A stretch of 64,000 bases of DNA from Diphasiastrum complanatum (taxonomy: Eukaryota; Streptophyta; Lycopodiopsida; Lycopodiales; Lycopodiaceae). The first letter of the stretch is position 1, and each line of letters starts with the position of its first letter. The translations under genes were made by a program, and so were the position numbers. Positions 11,108-23,987 of the stretch are shown in pieces. The notes beneath the pieces are model-generated. The model had not been told where the DNA came from. It saw nothing but the letters and a program-made list of their open reading frames with translations, and searched no databases. The stretch lies in NCBI GenBank assembly GCA_029204225.1, contig CM055096.1, positions 66,934,370 through 66,998,369 of the forward strand, read 5' to 3'.

Positions 11108-12299
11108 TCATAGCTATCGTATATCAATGTTGTTTTGGTGAACCAAACAGTGGATTTCCAACTAGTGAAGTGAGATTTGAAAAGGAGCTCGGTAGTGCTT
11201 GCTATTTGACTTTGGAAAGGACTCACACTTTGCTCGTTTTGAGTTCATGTACGTATTCCAAGTGGGTATGGGTTTTGCTAAGGGAAACGTCTAGTATTGA
11301 TCTTTAAACTCATTCAGCTCATAATCCTTCGTATGCTCTTTGACATGGCATCTGAAGTTAGTGAGCAACTTTCCATGATAGGACACATGTATGTTGGTGA
11401 TTGTTTGTTGCTTAGTTGGTAAGAAGGTTGAAATTTGAACTAATTTTTTGAGAATGCCAGGTTACAGTTTTCCAACAACCAAATTATTTACACAACTTTG
11501 TGCAAGCTACATTCAACGCTCTTTCAATAGAGAAGGTGAAAGGTAAGAATGAGGTTGTTTATAATTATTCCAAACGACTCTAATGTAGCATTGGTGATAA
11601 ATGTTATGAGCACATCATCAAAAAAGGAGATCGATTTGGGAACAATTATACTCCATATGCATATATAGATAAATATTTCCTTGAAATCCAACAATGCAAA
11701 TGAAACAAATATGCGAATTTTTGAGTTCACGTGAATGTGGAACCAAGATTTTAAATTTGATGTTGTTGTTTAGGAAGCTTGTCTATGTTATTACTTCAAA
11801 AAAATTGCTTGCACATTGCTAAAGCTTCACTTCATGTTCACATGCTATGAACTTTCCAGCATCAAAGTCAAGGAATGTAACCACCCTTGAGGAGTTTGGG
11901 CCATCCAATTAGCTAACATGGACAAGTCATCATTGATTAAGCTTGGATGGACTAAGAATGAAAGTTGAACCATCTTTGGACAATTTTATAGTACAGGTTG
12001 TTTGTTATTAGCCTTGTTCACTATTCATAAGCGGATAAAAACAACTAGCAGAGCTTACAAAGTCGAGCCAATCATAGTTCAAAGTATTAACAACTTTGGT
12101 GAAGTTATTTTTCCAAGCGTACAACAATTAAATGCATGTATTGAAGTTTATTTTCCTAAGAAAAGTTGCCTAGAAAGCATGACATGCACATATTTAATTG
12201 GCTGGACGCTCGTGAACTATCCAATCTAATTAGGTCTAAAGCATGCCCATGCCATGCCCTAGTTGCATGCATGATAAGTTAGTTTCACAAGAGATTCTT

Positions 12300-12302
<3 letters not shown>
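11108..12302. other. Unassigned sequence
   Basis: AT-rich noncoding text with only short frames and no recognised features. Confidence 0.4.

Positions 12303-12364
<62 letters not shown>
12303..12364. repeat. (TA)n tract, left flank of hAT element
   Basis: About 31 AT repeats ending where the hAT left end (CATAGTGGCATG) begins. A matching tract lies at the right end. Confidence 0.95.
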
Positions 12365-12366
<2 letters not shown>

Positions 12367-12384
12367 TAGTGGCATGTGGTACCG

Positions 12385-12412
12385 CCATTATGGTACCGCG
12401 GTACCATAATGG
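12385..12412. repeat. 28-bp perfect palindrome, left subterminal hAT
   Basis: Half-site CCATTATGGTACC, centre GC, then its exact reverse complement. It starts 20 bases inside the left end. Likely part of the transposase-binding region, by analogy with subterminal repeats of hAT elements. Confidence 0.85.
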
Positions 12413-12559
12413 TGGTACCGCGGTTATGGTGCCGCCCTCAGACCAGCGGTACCAGGGTGGCACCACAAAAATAATATTTTTTATTATTTAAAAAAAAAAA
12501 AAACCCTTTTAACAGGCTAAAACTAGGTAAAAACCAAGATGTTACTGTACAGGGGGACT

Positions 12560-12815
12560 GTACTGGGGGCACTGTGGGAGATCGGACCCAATCGGAGTGC
12601 GGCATGTGGGGGAGCAATACATGGGGCAGGTACAGTAGCACATGGGCACTGTGGAGGAGCAGACCATGGACCCAATCGGAGTGCAGCATGTGGGGGAGCA
12701 ATACATCCGGACAGGTACACCGTCACATGGGCACTGTGGAGGAGCAGACCGTGGACCCAATCGCAGTGCAGCATGTGGGGGATCAGCATATGGGGCAGGT
12801 ACAGTAGCACATGGG
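12560..12815. repeat. 84-85-bp tandem repeat, ~2.7 copies
   Basis: The string CCCAATCG recurs at 12587, 12671 and 12756, within near-identical units containing GCATGTGGGGGA and AGCACATGGG. It lies inside the hAT element, 3' of the transposase reading direction. Confidence 0.9.
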
Positions 12816-12865
12816 ATCATCAACAAAAGCAAATTGGGAAACAGGCTGTGGGGTTAAATAGGCAC

Positions 12866-13065
12866 TCACGAGACAGTGAGAGAGCCAGTGAGAGGGGGGT
12901 GAGAGGCATTGTGAGAAGCTGTGAGGGAGAGCCAGTGGGAGGCTGTGAGAGAGAGGCATTGTGAGAGGCTGTGTGACAGACCGAGTGAGAGGCTGTGAGA
13001 GGGGGGCTGTGAGAGAGCTAGTGAGAGCCATTGAGAGACTGTGAGAGGCTGTGAGGGTCATTTCG
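12866..13065. repeat. GTGAGAG-rich minisatellite
   Basis: Irregular repeats of GTGAGAG(G/A)C and AGCCAGTGAGAG. On the minus strand this replaces the expected end of the transposase with Ser/Leu/Thr-rich translation, so the C-terminus appears to have been overwritten. Confidence 0.8.
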
Positions 13066-13427
13066 AGCAACAGGGTGTCGTGAGATGGCGGAGGGTATGT
13101 GCTACCGAACATGGTCCACCAGGTAATGGGTAGCTGCCTCCTCTCTAGATCCTGAGCAGCCGGGTGGCCGAATGTGCCCATGCCGAAACGAAATGCAGCG
13201 AGCTCCTCCATGAGCCTGATAGGATCCAAACCTATGTGTGGACCCACCCTGTGAATGTATTGAAGCCAATCGGCCTCGAGCTCCCTGTCTGCGATCTATG
13301 TCGGAGAGAGGAAGAGGGGATGCAGCATGTGTGCAACGCTGTGGATACTCCTGTGGAAGTAGTTCCACCGCGTCTCCCAGATGAACTTCAGCTCTGTCAT
13401 CCTGTAGGAGAGAGGCATGTGGTTTAG
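13030..13427 (-). pseudogene. hAT transposase C-terminal (dimerisation) part
   Basis: The readable motif is 'AAFRFGMGTFG...A....ERRQLPITWWTMFG', matching the 'F....G.FG..A...R....P..WW..FG' block of DUF659/hAT C-terminal regions, which mediates transposase dimerisation. The usual following 'P.L..LA...LSQ..SSS.CER.WS' block is absent: the sequence passes into the GTGAGAG repeat. It is in a different frame from the core, so it needs an intron or is broken. Confidence 0.6.
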
Positions 13428-13523
13428 GGCATTACGAAAAAACGTAACATCGACAGAAAAACAAACTAGCAAACACTAAAAAGATAATGAACAATTACAA
13501 CACTGTACCGCTTACCTCTCTGG

Positions 13524-14913
13524 CTACAAGATGGGCAGCTGCAGGAACTGTCCAATCCGGTCCATGAGCTCATATACCAGTCCAAGTGTCGACCCCTCGC
13601 TGTCAGCCATGCGGAGCACAATGTAAAGTGGTCGAAGCAGTCCTGACAATGTCTGTGCATCCCTCCAAAATTGGTCTCCCCTCACCGTGGAAGAAAAGTG
13701 CTCCCCATCCTCAGTGCGCGGAAATGTACTGGCACACCAAAGATCACTGGCAACCATCTGTAGAAGCTGCGCCCTGCACCTGATCAGACGATCGATGACC
13801 ACCAAGTCGAATGCAAAGCGTGTGGGGGCTGGCTTACGGAGGTCTAGATGGCTGAACACCCGGAACATGGCAAGAACACGCCTCTTCCTCGTGACAAAAG
13901 TCACCAGGAAGAGGGCCTCACGGACGATGGCTCTAACCCAGGGAAGTGCACCTATGTCCCCAATCAGAAGGTCTATGCCGTGCGCGGCACAGGGGGTATG
14001 AACAATGTGAGGGAATTCGGCCTCTAGCAGTACACCCATCTGAATGCAGTTCGTGGCATTGTCCGTCACCATTGTGACGACATGCTGTGGGCCTATGGAC
14101 AGGATGGAAGACCTGATGACATCAAACATGAACTCTGCAGATATGACTCTCCCCCCCCTGCTGCAATCCACTGCCCGCAAAAATTGTGTGCCCATGCAGC
14201 TGGGTATGTTGAGGATCGGCCTCCTTCTGACATCAGTCCAGCCATTGGACATGATGCTGCAACCGTAAGTGGCCCAGTGGCGACGTAGAGGCTCCATCTC
14301 TCTAGACAGTGACTCGACCCTATCCCTCAGCATGTGTGTGCGGACAACCTCTGAACTAGGGACTCTCCAGCTAGGGCTGACAGACTGTGCAAGGCGGAAG
14401 GGCTTTCTGAAGGGCTCGGAGTCGGTGATGGCAAATGGAAGGTTCAGCTCATAAATCAGGCTGGCCACGGCCTGTGTGGCCTCTCTATCCGTGTGCGGCT
14501 GATGCGCGCCAAATGCTTTGCTGCCTAAGAACTCTCCCAGCTGGGCGACGGGTAGCGGACCTCCAGCACGGTGCACCAAACGTGACGGGAATGGATGATG
14601 ACGCGACAGCCTGGGCACTAGTGGATGCATCAGCTGTAGACGTGGAATGGGGAGAGTGGGATGCACTTGCCGGGATGGGTGCAGCAGCGTAAGTGGGGTA
14701 CACTGGTGGAGGGTGGACATCTGGCATGGGATACGAAAACTGCTGGGTAGGGTGGTCATCCAGATGTGAAGGGAGGGAGGAAGGGATCTCCTCAACATCC
14801 TGGAAGGCCTCGTCACTGGCATCCGGGGCCTGCTCCTGCTCGGGAGGCGGAGAGTTTATGAGAAAGTCGTAAACTGGGGGAGTGCGAGCAACAGTAGGTG
14901 GTGGTGGAACCAC
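13524..14913 (-). pseudogene. hAT transposase core (DUF659, RNase H-like), frameshifted
   Basis: From 14913 to about 14580 a Pro/Ser-rich linker is open (start MVPPPPTVARTPPVYDFL). The frame then changes to a continuous stretch down to 13524. That stretch contains 'ASLIYELNLPFAITDSEPFRK', 'NGWTDVRRRPILN' (first catalytic Asp region), 'VTMVTDNATN' followed by 'HTPCAAHGIDLLIGDIG' (second Asp and the hAT CxxH signature), and 'RVLAMFRVFSHLDLRKPAPTRF'. The family cuts and pastes DNA using a DDE RNase H-like fold. The frameshift at the linker/core border makes this copy inactive unless splicing removes it. Confidence 0.78.
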
Positions 14914-15041
14914 AGTGGCAACTGGCGGACAGGATCCACCGGAATGGGTGCAGATGGGGGTGCGTGAGGCGGAATTGTCTGAGAGGGACGAGGGGCAAAG
15001 GGACTGGACGAGGATGCACTCCCTCTCCTCGTGCGTGCCAG

Positions 15042-15386
15042 CTAAGCAGGCAGCAACTCGGGGTCAACCACATAAGGAGCGGTGCAAAACTGAAGAACAC
15101 CCTCCGAAATGGTGTTCTCCCCCGCCACAAGACGTGGCCCGTAGGTATCCAAAAGTCGCTGCCTGACGGGAACGGACATACTGGCATAGGGGGCAGCATT
15201 CAGTGTGCCACCATCTCTCGCACGTGCGCCGAGTAGGTGACCTTTAAGGCGAGTGAGGGTGGCAACGAACTCTGTCAGGCAATATCGACAGCGCACTATC
15301 CTTGCACCGGACTTGTTAGACTTGTCGGGAACCCGCTTGACAATGTCCACCTCGTCCCACAGATCGGCAAGGTTGGAATGCACCAT
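15042..15386 (-). pseudogene. hAT BED-type zinc-finger N-terminus
   Basis: Start MVHSNLADLWDEVDIV at 15386. The finger reads 'IVRCRYCLTEFVATLTRLKGHLL': Cys-x2-Cys and the first His are present, but the fourth ligand is not obvious. BED fingers in this family bind the transposon ends. It is 5' of the core on the same strand and probably formed one protein with it, either through an intron or before decay. Confidence 0.68.
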
Positions 15387-15524
15387 CTCTGTAGAAAGGA
15401 CTGGGGAAAGAAGGCAGAGATCACTGTGGGTGCGATAGGAGTCGGAAGGCTTGAAAAAACCACAATAAAGGCCGAAATAGCAATAGCAGGGGAGGACGCG
15501 ATCAGTGCAATGCGAAGACAGCCG

Positions 15525-15625
15525 GGAGGGCGCGGACAGTAGGGCGATGGGCGGACAGCAGGGAGGGCGCGGACAGCAGGGAGGGCGCGGACAGTAGGGC
15601 GACGGGCAGGGAGAGAGATGAAGCG
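15525..15625. repeat. GC-rich tandem repeat in hAT 5' region
   Basis: Units around GGGAGGGCGCGGACAG, about 20 bases long, repeated four or five times. Located between the BED exon and the right terminus. Confidence 0.8.
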
Positions 15626-15753
15626 AGGGGGGGGGATTAGGTTTAAAAAAATACAGTAATATATTAAATATTAAAAAATATTATATACTAAAAAATATTA
15701 AATATTGTTGTACCGCGGATCAGTATGGATCCGCGGTACCACACTGGATCCGC

Positions 15754-15781
15754 GGTACCGGGATCCGCGGATCCTGGTACC
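15754..15781. repeat. 28-bp near-perfect palindrome, right subterminal hAT
   Basis: Half-site GGTACCGGGATCC, centre GC, then GGATCCTGGTACC (one mismatch). It ends 15 bases from the right end, mirroring the 28-bp palindrome at 12385-12412. Confidence 0.85.
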
Positions 15782-15788
15782 GCTGGAT

Positions 15789-15796
<8 letters not shown>

Positions 15797-15852
<56 letters not shown>
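15797..15852. repeat. (TA)n tract, right flank of hAT element
   Basis: About 28 TA repeats followed by a few TAA units. Together with 12303-12364 it brackets the hAT element. Confidence 0.95.
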
Positions 15853-15855
<3 letters not shown>

Positions 15856-16175
15856 ATAATGCAGCCTTTTTGAGGTGGGGTCCACTCAAGAATTTGTTGC
15901 CTCCTTGAGTGTGGGTGGGTTGGATGGTTGATCTATGATTATTGGACATGAAGAGTTTATGTTATTTAGTTATACGGCTTTATGACCAAAGAATTTTGAG
16001 ACATGTTACAACTTTCGCTCCCCATCCCAGTTGTTTACTTTTTTATGTACAGATGTACTTTTTGTAAATACAGAAATGGCTAAGTTATCGGCCTGGGTGA
16101 CCTTTGTAACAAAAATGTAAATAGAAACTGTTAACTGAGCTTTTGAGCCTCTAAGTGGCATGTTGTTTTGGTGTA

Positions 16176-16870
16176 GGGTACTGGGTCATTAATTAGGAGT
16201 GGCTGGACTGACCCCCTAAAAAGTAGGAATTGCCTATAGTCAATATGACACGTATCATATGCTCACGGGGACACTTGGTCCAGTGAATGAGTGACACATG
16301 TCAGGGTTGACCGGGTAAACATGACACGTGTATGAGTGACACTTGGTCAAGTGTATGAGTGACACATGTCAGCCTACTCACTTGCCTATGTGTCAGGGTA
16401 CTGCCAAGTGGCAAGTGTTGACTGTGCATGGAGTTGGCCATGTGTCGACGTTAGGATGAAGGATTGTGCATAAGTGAGCCTAGAGAGAGGTATTCCTCGT
16501 GATAATCTATGTAGCAAAGGTTGGGAGGAGACAAGGCAGCCAGCTCCACCATGATTCATGCTTTCTGATGTTTGTACATGCAGGGAAATCAATATGGATC
16601 GTAGTTCTAGATTGCTGTGCACAAGATAGGGATCGTAGTTTCAGATTGCTGTGCATCGGATATGCTAGGTTTTGAGTGAAGTTTCAGATTAGGAGTTTGC
16701 AAAATAAAATTCATCTTTTGAGCCTTTGTGGTGGATTTGATTTTTAAGATTTCCAATGCTGAAATTGGCCATTAAATAATCCTCTTTGAGTGCATCTACT
16801 AGAGATTGAATCATCACCTAAATAGCCAATGATCATTGAGACCTAAGTGATTATAGTGGTATTAGAGCTT
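16176..16870 (+). mobile_element. Gypsy-type LTR with primer-binding site
   Basis: The segment 16176-16600 is clearly related to the LTR-like sequence at 51117-51540. Shared strings include GACACTTGGTC, GTACTGCCAAGTGGCAAGTG and GCCATGTGTCGAC. A string TGGTATTAGAGC at about 16857 resembles the initiator-Met tRNA primer site used by plant gypsy elements, so this may be a 5' LTR of ~680 bases with decayed interior beyond it. A ~40-base duplication (GATCGTAGTTYYAGATTGCT) lies at 16598-16665. Confidence 0.55.
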
Positions 16871-19007
<2,137 letters not shown>

Positions 19008-19467
19008 TCTAAGCATGCCAATAACAAGCAACACAAGGGAAACGGATGGTGGACAAACCAACCCAACCAATCCTAGATCGAACGGATCTAGCCCCCAAGC
19101 TATGGATCAATCTCAAAGAGGAATGAGGCATCATACCAGCAGCATACGACTACCAATCTCACAATCAAGGATACACTAGTGAGAGCCCAATAGGTATTCT
19201 TATACCCTCCAAGGCCCATGCACCACTAGTAGTGCACTGTGACACCTCACTGGACACCTCTGCAGCCTATCTGGGCCACGTCATCCAGTTTCTCAATGAC
19301 TCACTGATAGACCCATACAAATCCACCATCATGAGTTTAGGCCTACAACCATTACTTATGACCTTATACACATAAGGGCCCCCTTATAGTCATAACTAAC
19401 TTACGGGTTGTTGGTCTACCGATCTCTAGCGTGGACATGCTACCCGAGACCAGTCGTGGGCATGACA
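19008..19467 (-). repeat. gypsy-2 3' LTR (truncated)
   Basis: Begins (minus) TGTCATGCCCACGAC at 19467, preceded by a purine tract GGGGAGAAGAA. It lacks the last ~30 bases present in the other LTR, ending at GGCATGCTTAGA against LINE A. Confidence 0.8.
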
Positions 19468-20150
19468 TTCTTCTCCCCTTATTCAAGTTGTGTTCTCAGA
19501 ACTTAAAACTAGGGAAGTTCCTCCTTAAGCTCCTGTCATGTTACAAGAATCATCATCGTCTGTGCGACCCTTCCGTTGAACCAGATGCTCGATAACTATA
19601 CGATTTCTCAATCGTTTAGTTCTTATATCCAAGATCTTTCCGGGTTCAAATTGAGACACACCCAATGATTCATCCAACAAGTCCAATTGGTCTCCAGAAC
19701 CAAGATGTTATCCTTCACGTAGACTCTTCTTGAGTCAGCTTACGTGAAAAACCGGATGCATTTGAGTTCCTCTCGGGAGGTCCAACTGGTAAGCTAAGGA
19801 TCCGATCTTTTACAAGATCTAATACGGTCCTCTGTATCTAGGGGACAATTTGTAATGCTTGCCGGCACGCATTACACTAGAATCTTTCGGAATTCCTCAA
19901 TACACCCAAACCCCCATTTGAAAGTCTTGAGGCGATTATTTCATATTAGTATAATGTCGGTCCCTATCTTGGGTACACTAGACATTCACACGTTATTCGT
20001 AGCGTTTCCTGCATATCATGTAGGAAATCCGCTACCTTCTGAAATCTGATCGTACGAGTCTCTCCCGAAATGAGTGATATAGGTTCAACAATTGTATATA
20101 AGTACGCATGGCTATAACCGGTAGTCAAATGCTTACTATAACTAACTCTC
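19468..20150 (-). pseudogene. gypsy-2 integrase C-terminal / 3' coding remnant
   Basis: Heavily mutated minus-strand sequence matching, at DNA level, the better preserved copy at 47690-48380. Shared strings include CTACCGGTTATAGCC, CAAGTGGGG-like text and TCCTTGATGGAG. That copy reads '[19 protein letters not shown]', the conserved end of gypsy integrases. Here many stops interrupt it. Confidence 0.55.
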
Positions 20151-21502
20151 CATCAAGGATAACTTCCTCTCCGAGGAGACTGCTATCAAAATATAAATAC
20201 ATATATCATCTGATCTTCTAATCACGCAGGTAATTCTTCTCTTAAACGATCAAGTATAACTAGAATCTGAACTATGATTTGTCAATCATAATTCATCGGA
20301 TTCTTGTCCTATACTCAATAAAAGAACGTAATAACCTAAGATAGGTAACTACCAAACACCAACAAGGAACAGGTTTCAACAAACCACCATCGTGCAATAG
20401 AATTCCTTAGTTCTGACACAAATCAATCAGACTTGTAATTAGCCACTATTCTACTAGAGTGTTTTCCAATTTCCTTTTCTTACATCTTCAAACCAGATAT
20501 CTACTATAATCCTTAATCTGTAATATCTAAATATCCTATCGTTTTTATTTCTTGAAACAGGTCCACCATCTATTGATTTAACAGATTCCCCCTGGAATCT
20601 ACGATAGATGTTTCTCCTTGATAACTCTTTTTTTTTCCTACTTCTCCCCCTTGTGCAGGAAACCAGACGAGTTTCCAAGGGGTGCATATCAATCTAGATT
20701 TGCCCTAGGAGAAGTTTCAAAGAAGAAATCTGAGAAAAAACTTTAAAGTCAAGAAAGGTGTTACATTATCATAATCAAATACTAATAATGTCCCAACACA
20801 TTTTCTTGAATGACTTATCAAAAGATGTTCTTCGTTACCAACACAGAGAATTGACCTATAAATCAAAAAGGACTTTTTTGAAGATTTAAGTAAAAGAAAA
20901 CAACTTAAAAAACCCTTCCATTAACCATTCTGTGACATCGTCCAAGGCCAACGGGTAATAAAAATTACCATCCAAGGAATCACAAGAAAACGGGTTAAGT
21001 AATGTTTTAAGAAATTCACCAATATATCTTTTATAAAGAAATAGCTTGCCGGGTTTCCGGTTTTGTAAATTTGAGATATCCATAAGGGGTCATGACCAAT
21101 ATCTCAAATTTCTGACAAAACACCCGTTTTATGACCCATAGTATTCGGCATCATTAGATTTACGACCTTACTACGGTCAACTGATCCAGTTAGTTTTAGA
21201 TCTTCAATTTGGAATCGCCTGCGTCCCATACCACAGGTTCTTCCTCCATGAAGGCCCTCCACTTCCTGTTCAAAGTGTCTCAAAATCCAAACTTATATAT
21301 AAAAAATACATAAATCGATTGAGACTAAAACCACCGGTACCATTGAAGTTCTCGGGAATTTCACATTCCAACTTCAAAGTACCAATTCCAACTCACTGAG
21401 GAATGAGTGGGAATAAACTCATGATTTTTATTGGCTTCACTTGTTTTTACTTATAGCGTGTTGGTACGCCTCAGTTTCAAGCATATCAAAAAACTGCTTT
21501 TT
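20151..21502. other. gypsy-2 interior without recognisable pol
   Basis: The place where protease, RT, RNase H and integrase would be expected. Only short broken frames are present, so the element depended on a partner for movement. Confidence 0.45.
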
Positions 21503-21937
21503 TCATTTATTTTTAGTCTTTTCCATCTTAGGCTTCGAGGCCGTTTGGCCTTGCGCGCTTTTTTGCGAGGCAACCACGGTGCTATCATAGGTCTTGGCCA
21601 CACGGATAGCATCTTCCAAAGATTGGAGGATATACCGTTTGCACTCGTTTTGAAAATCGGCTTGCAGTCCAAGAATGAACTGCCATTGCGGCCAAAAAAA
21701 ATCCAAGAACGGTCTACTCAGTCTTCCACAACTTTCGGGCGTTTAAACTTTCCATCGCCGGAAATTTTTTTCCGGTTGGTAGCCCAAGTTGTTTGAATTA
21801 ATGGTTTGTAATTGATTGAGTAGATTTTGCATTTGGCTGTTTCTGTTTATTGCTTTGATGAAGTTAGAATCAATGGGGCCATCACTGTCGGGTGATGTCG
21901 GGTGAACATCACCCACTGGAACTTCATCCTTATCCAT
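21503..21937 (-). pseudogene. gypsy-2 gag-like remnant
   Basis: Start MDKDEVPVGDVHPTSPDSDG at 21937, with Asn/Gln-rich text (NRNSQMQNLLNQLQTINSNN). A stop near 21743 is followed by a related-looking continuation, 'LEDAIRVAKTYDSTVVASQKSA', typical of the end of a gag domain ('A..YA..YD'). No zinc knuckle was seen. It is short compared with the ~330-residue gag of the chromovirus, so it is a deleted version. Confidence 0.5.
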
Positions 21938-22354
21938 TTGCGAGTCAAAACCGAAAAATTAAAAAATTTACGTTTAGTTAAGAATCATTGCAGGTATAAT
22001 TTTTGTGATGAAGCAATGTCCAAAAAAACATAGTTTTAACAGACCATAATGTGCTTATTAAAATTATACCAATGAATTTTGCAAATGGATTGTAAGCAAT
22101 AAAAATGCCGAAAAACCATGTCGATGCATCCAAATCTAATTTACACAACTTTCGAAGCCATTACGATTCAACTGAAAGTTAACTGCATTTCCATAACCAT
22201 AGTCTATGATGACTTAAAAGAAATGCCCATGGAAACCAAAAATAAAAAGCGGAAAAAACTTCAGTAGAAAAATCTTTATCCTACCCTTGCCCCCACATTC
22301 CTACCAACCATGCACGAACTCTAAGTTAATTTAAAAACTTAAAGTTTACCTAAT

Positions 22355-22385
<31 letters not shown>

Positions 22386-23446
22386 CTTTCTACAGGCATT
22401 CCCATGCCAGCCTCGGGCATCTCCAAAACCCGAAGGGAGAAAGAGAGAGGGCTCGAACGCGTCAGGAAGCCGAGAGAGAGGGAGATAGATGGCGGCCTAG
22501 GAAGCGTCAGGAGGCGCGCTTCTCCACCTTCCTTCCATAAACAGATCTATGGAGGATCAATGAGCATATAGGGTGCGCAAGAGGGCGCATTCTGGCAGAA
22601 AAATGCCATTTTTTCACAGTTCTTTTACTCTTTTTCATGCAAGGAGCTTTAGGCTTAATCTTCTGCTGGTTTTGCAGATTTACAGAAGCCTTTTCAGCGA
22701 TTTACAATTTTATTTGCTTTACATTCATCTTCACAAGCATAAGCAAGCATTCATTTACAGATTTGCAGGTTTAAATTTCATTATGTCTGAGAAACAGGGT
22801 AGATGCTGCCCAAATTTTCCTTGAAACTAATGTTTGCAGGTTGCCTTCCCTATTACACAGAATAGGTCTGGTTGTGAACCAAACCATTCCAATAATGGCC
22901 TTACTGGCTCATAACCCTGGAAACTACCGTTAGTTTGCTGGAAAATGCAACAAAAACCTGCAACTCCATAAAAAATCGCCATGTAAAACTTGTAAATAAT
23001 CCACCAACACTCACAGCAAGTGGTTAGTCCATTTGTGCATCTCTTCTTGCCTTTTTCACCGATTTAGAACCAAAACCGGCTCCACAAAAAGCAAAAGACA
23101 GCCAACAAAACCACCTAAACCACCGCTTGAAAGAACAAGAAGCCACTAAGGGAAAAAAAAACCAGCAACCTCAAAATTGAAACCGTTGCTTTCACAAAAG
23201 TGCTCCCAACGAAGTAATCGACAACTCAAGTGAATCGGAAATCGGAATTTACTTCCTAAAAACTTATATGAAGTGCTTAAAAATCGAACCAATTGTATAC
23301 CTGGTAGTGCACATTCCATACATTACACTTCATAAAAGGAATTCCACAGGAAGAGCAATCCGAATTTTCTCCACTTCGATGCTTACTCCACTGATTTCTC
23401 GAAAAAAAGTCGAGATTCTTTCTAGCACTTTCAATGGCAAAACCTG
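21938..23446. other. gypsy-2 leader region
   Basis: Lies between the primer-binding site and the gag-like start on the minus strand. It contains a 28-base C run and a purine-rich stretch. No coding motif. Confidence 0.45.
22355..22382. repeat. Poly-C run (28 C)
   Basis: Uninterrupted C run on the + strand, i.e. poly-G in the sense of gypsy-2. Could be a real homopolymer or partly an assembly artefact. Confidence 0.9.
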
Positions 23447-23448
23447 CT

Positions 23449-23467
23449 TAGAATGGCTCTGATACCA
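23449..23467 (-). other. gypsy-2 primer-binding site
   Basis: Minus strand TGGTATCAGAGCCATTC begins one base inside the 5' LTR end. It is complementary to the 3' end of initiator-Met tRNA, the usual plant gypsy primer. Confidence 0.8.
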
Positions 23468-23468
23468 A

Positions 23469-23953
23469 TGTAAAGTCCTCAACCAAGGATCCTATTCTAA
23501 GCATGCCAATAACAAGCAACACAAGGGAAACGAATGGTGGACAAACCAACCCAACCAATCCTAGATCGAACGGATCTAGCCCCCAAGCTATGGATCAATG
23601 TCAAAGAGGAATGAGGCGTTATACCCGTAGCATACGGCTACCAGTCTTACAATCAAGGATACACTAGTGAGAGCCCAATAGGTATACTTATACCCTCCAA
23701 GGTCCATGCACCACTAGTAGTGCACTGTGACACCTCACTGGACACCTCTGCAGTCTATATGGGCCACGTAATCCAGTTTTCCAATGACTCGCTGATAGAC
23801 CCATACAAATCCACCATCATGAGTTTAGGCCTACAACCATTAATTATGACCTTATACACATAAGGGCCCCAATTCCCTTATAGTCAACTTACGGGTTGTT
23901 GGTCTACCAATCTCTAGCGTGGACACTACTCGAGACCAGTCGTGGGCATGACA
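23469..23953 (-). repeat. gypsy-2 5' LTR
   Basis: Minus strand TGTCATGCCC...GACTTTACA, 485 bases, TG...CA ends, followed by the primer-binding site. Confidence 0.82.
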
Positions 23954-23987
23954 CTAACCCTAGGTGATCTGGTACAGGCAGATGAGA

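Larger units (their letters stand above)
12365..15796 (-). mobile_element. hAT-superfamily DNA transposon inside a (TA)n microsatellite
   Basis: The coding parts run on the minus strand: BED finger, DUF659/hAT transposase core, C-terminal dimerisation region. The ends are short imperfect inverted repeats: left CATAGTGGCATG, right (reverse complement) CATCATAGATCC, sharing ATCATAG with the flank. Both ends carry clusters of GGTACC/CCGCGG motifs and one 28-bp palindrome each. (TA)n flanks both sides, so the 8-bp target duplication expected for hAT elements cannot be resolved. Frame breaks and a minisatellite in the C-terminal part indicate a non-autonomous or dead copy. Confidence 0.75.
19008..23953 (-). 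mobile_element. Ty3/gypsy-type element 'gypsy-2', internally deleted
   Basis: Two LTRs in the same minus orientation (23469-23953 and 19008-19467) bracket ~4 kb that has a primer site, a short gag remnant and an integrase-end remnant but no recognisable protease, RT or RNase H. It is inserted in LINE E/A. LTRs differ at many positions by eye (roughly 5%) plus indels, so it is old. The 3' LTR lacks its last ~30 bases. A third LTR and 3' coding end of this family lie at 47690-48874. Confidence 0.72.

Noticed and set aside
12303-12364. (TA)n as an AT-rich origin or matrix site
   Set aside because: The pair of tracts is better explained by an insertion into one TA microsatellite.
12542-12964. 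Overlapping open frames on both strands over the 84-bp repeat
   Set aside because: Caused by the tandem repeat; no recognisable protein.
14044-15236. Several + strand frames opposite the hAT transposase
   Set aside because: Shadows of the GC-rich minus-strand coding sequence.
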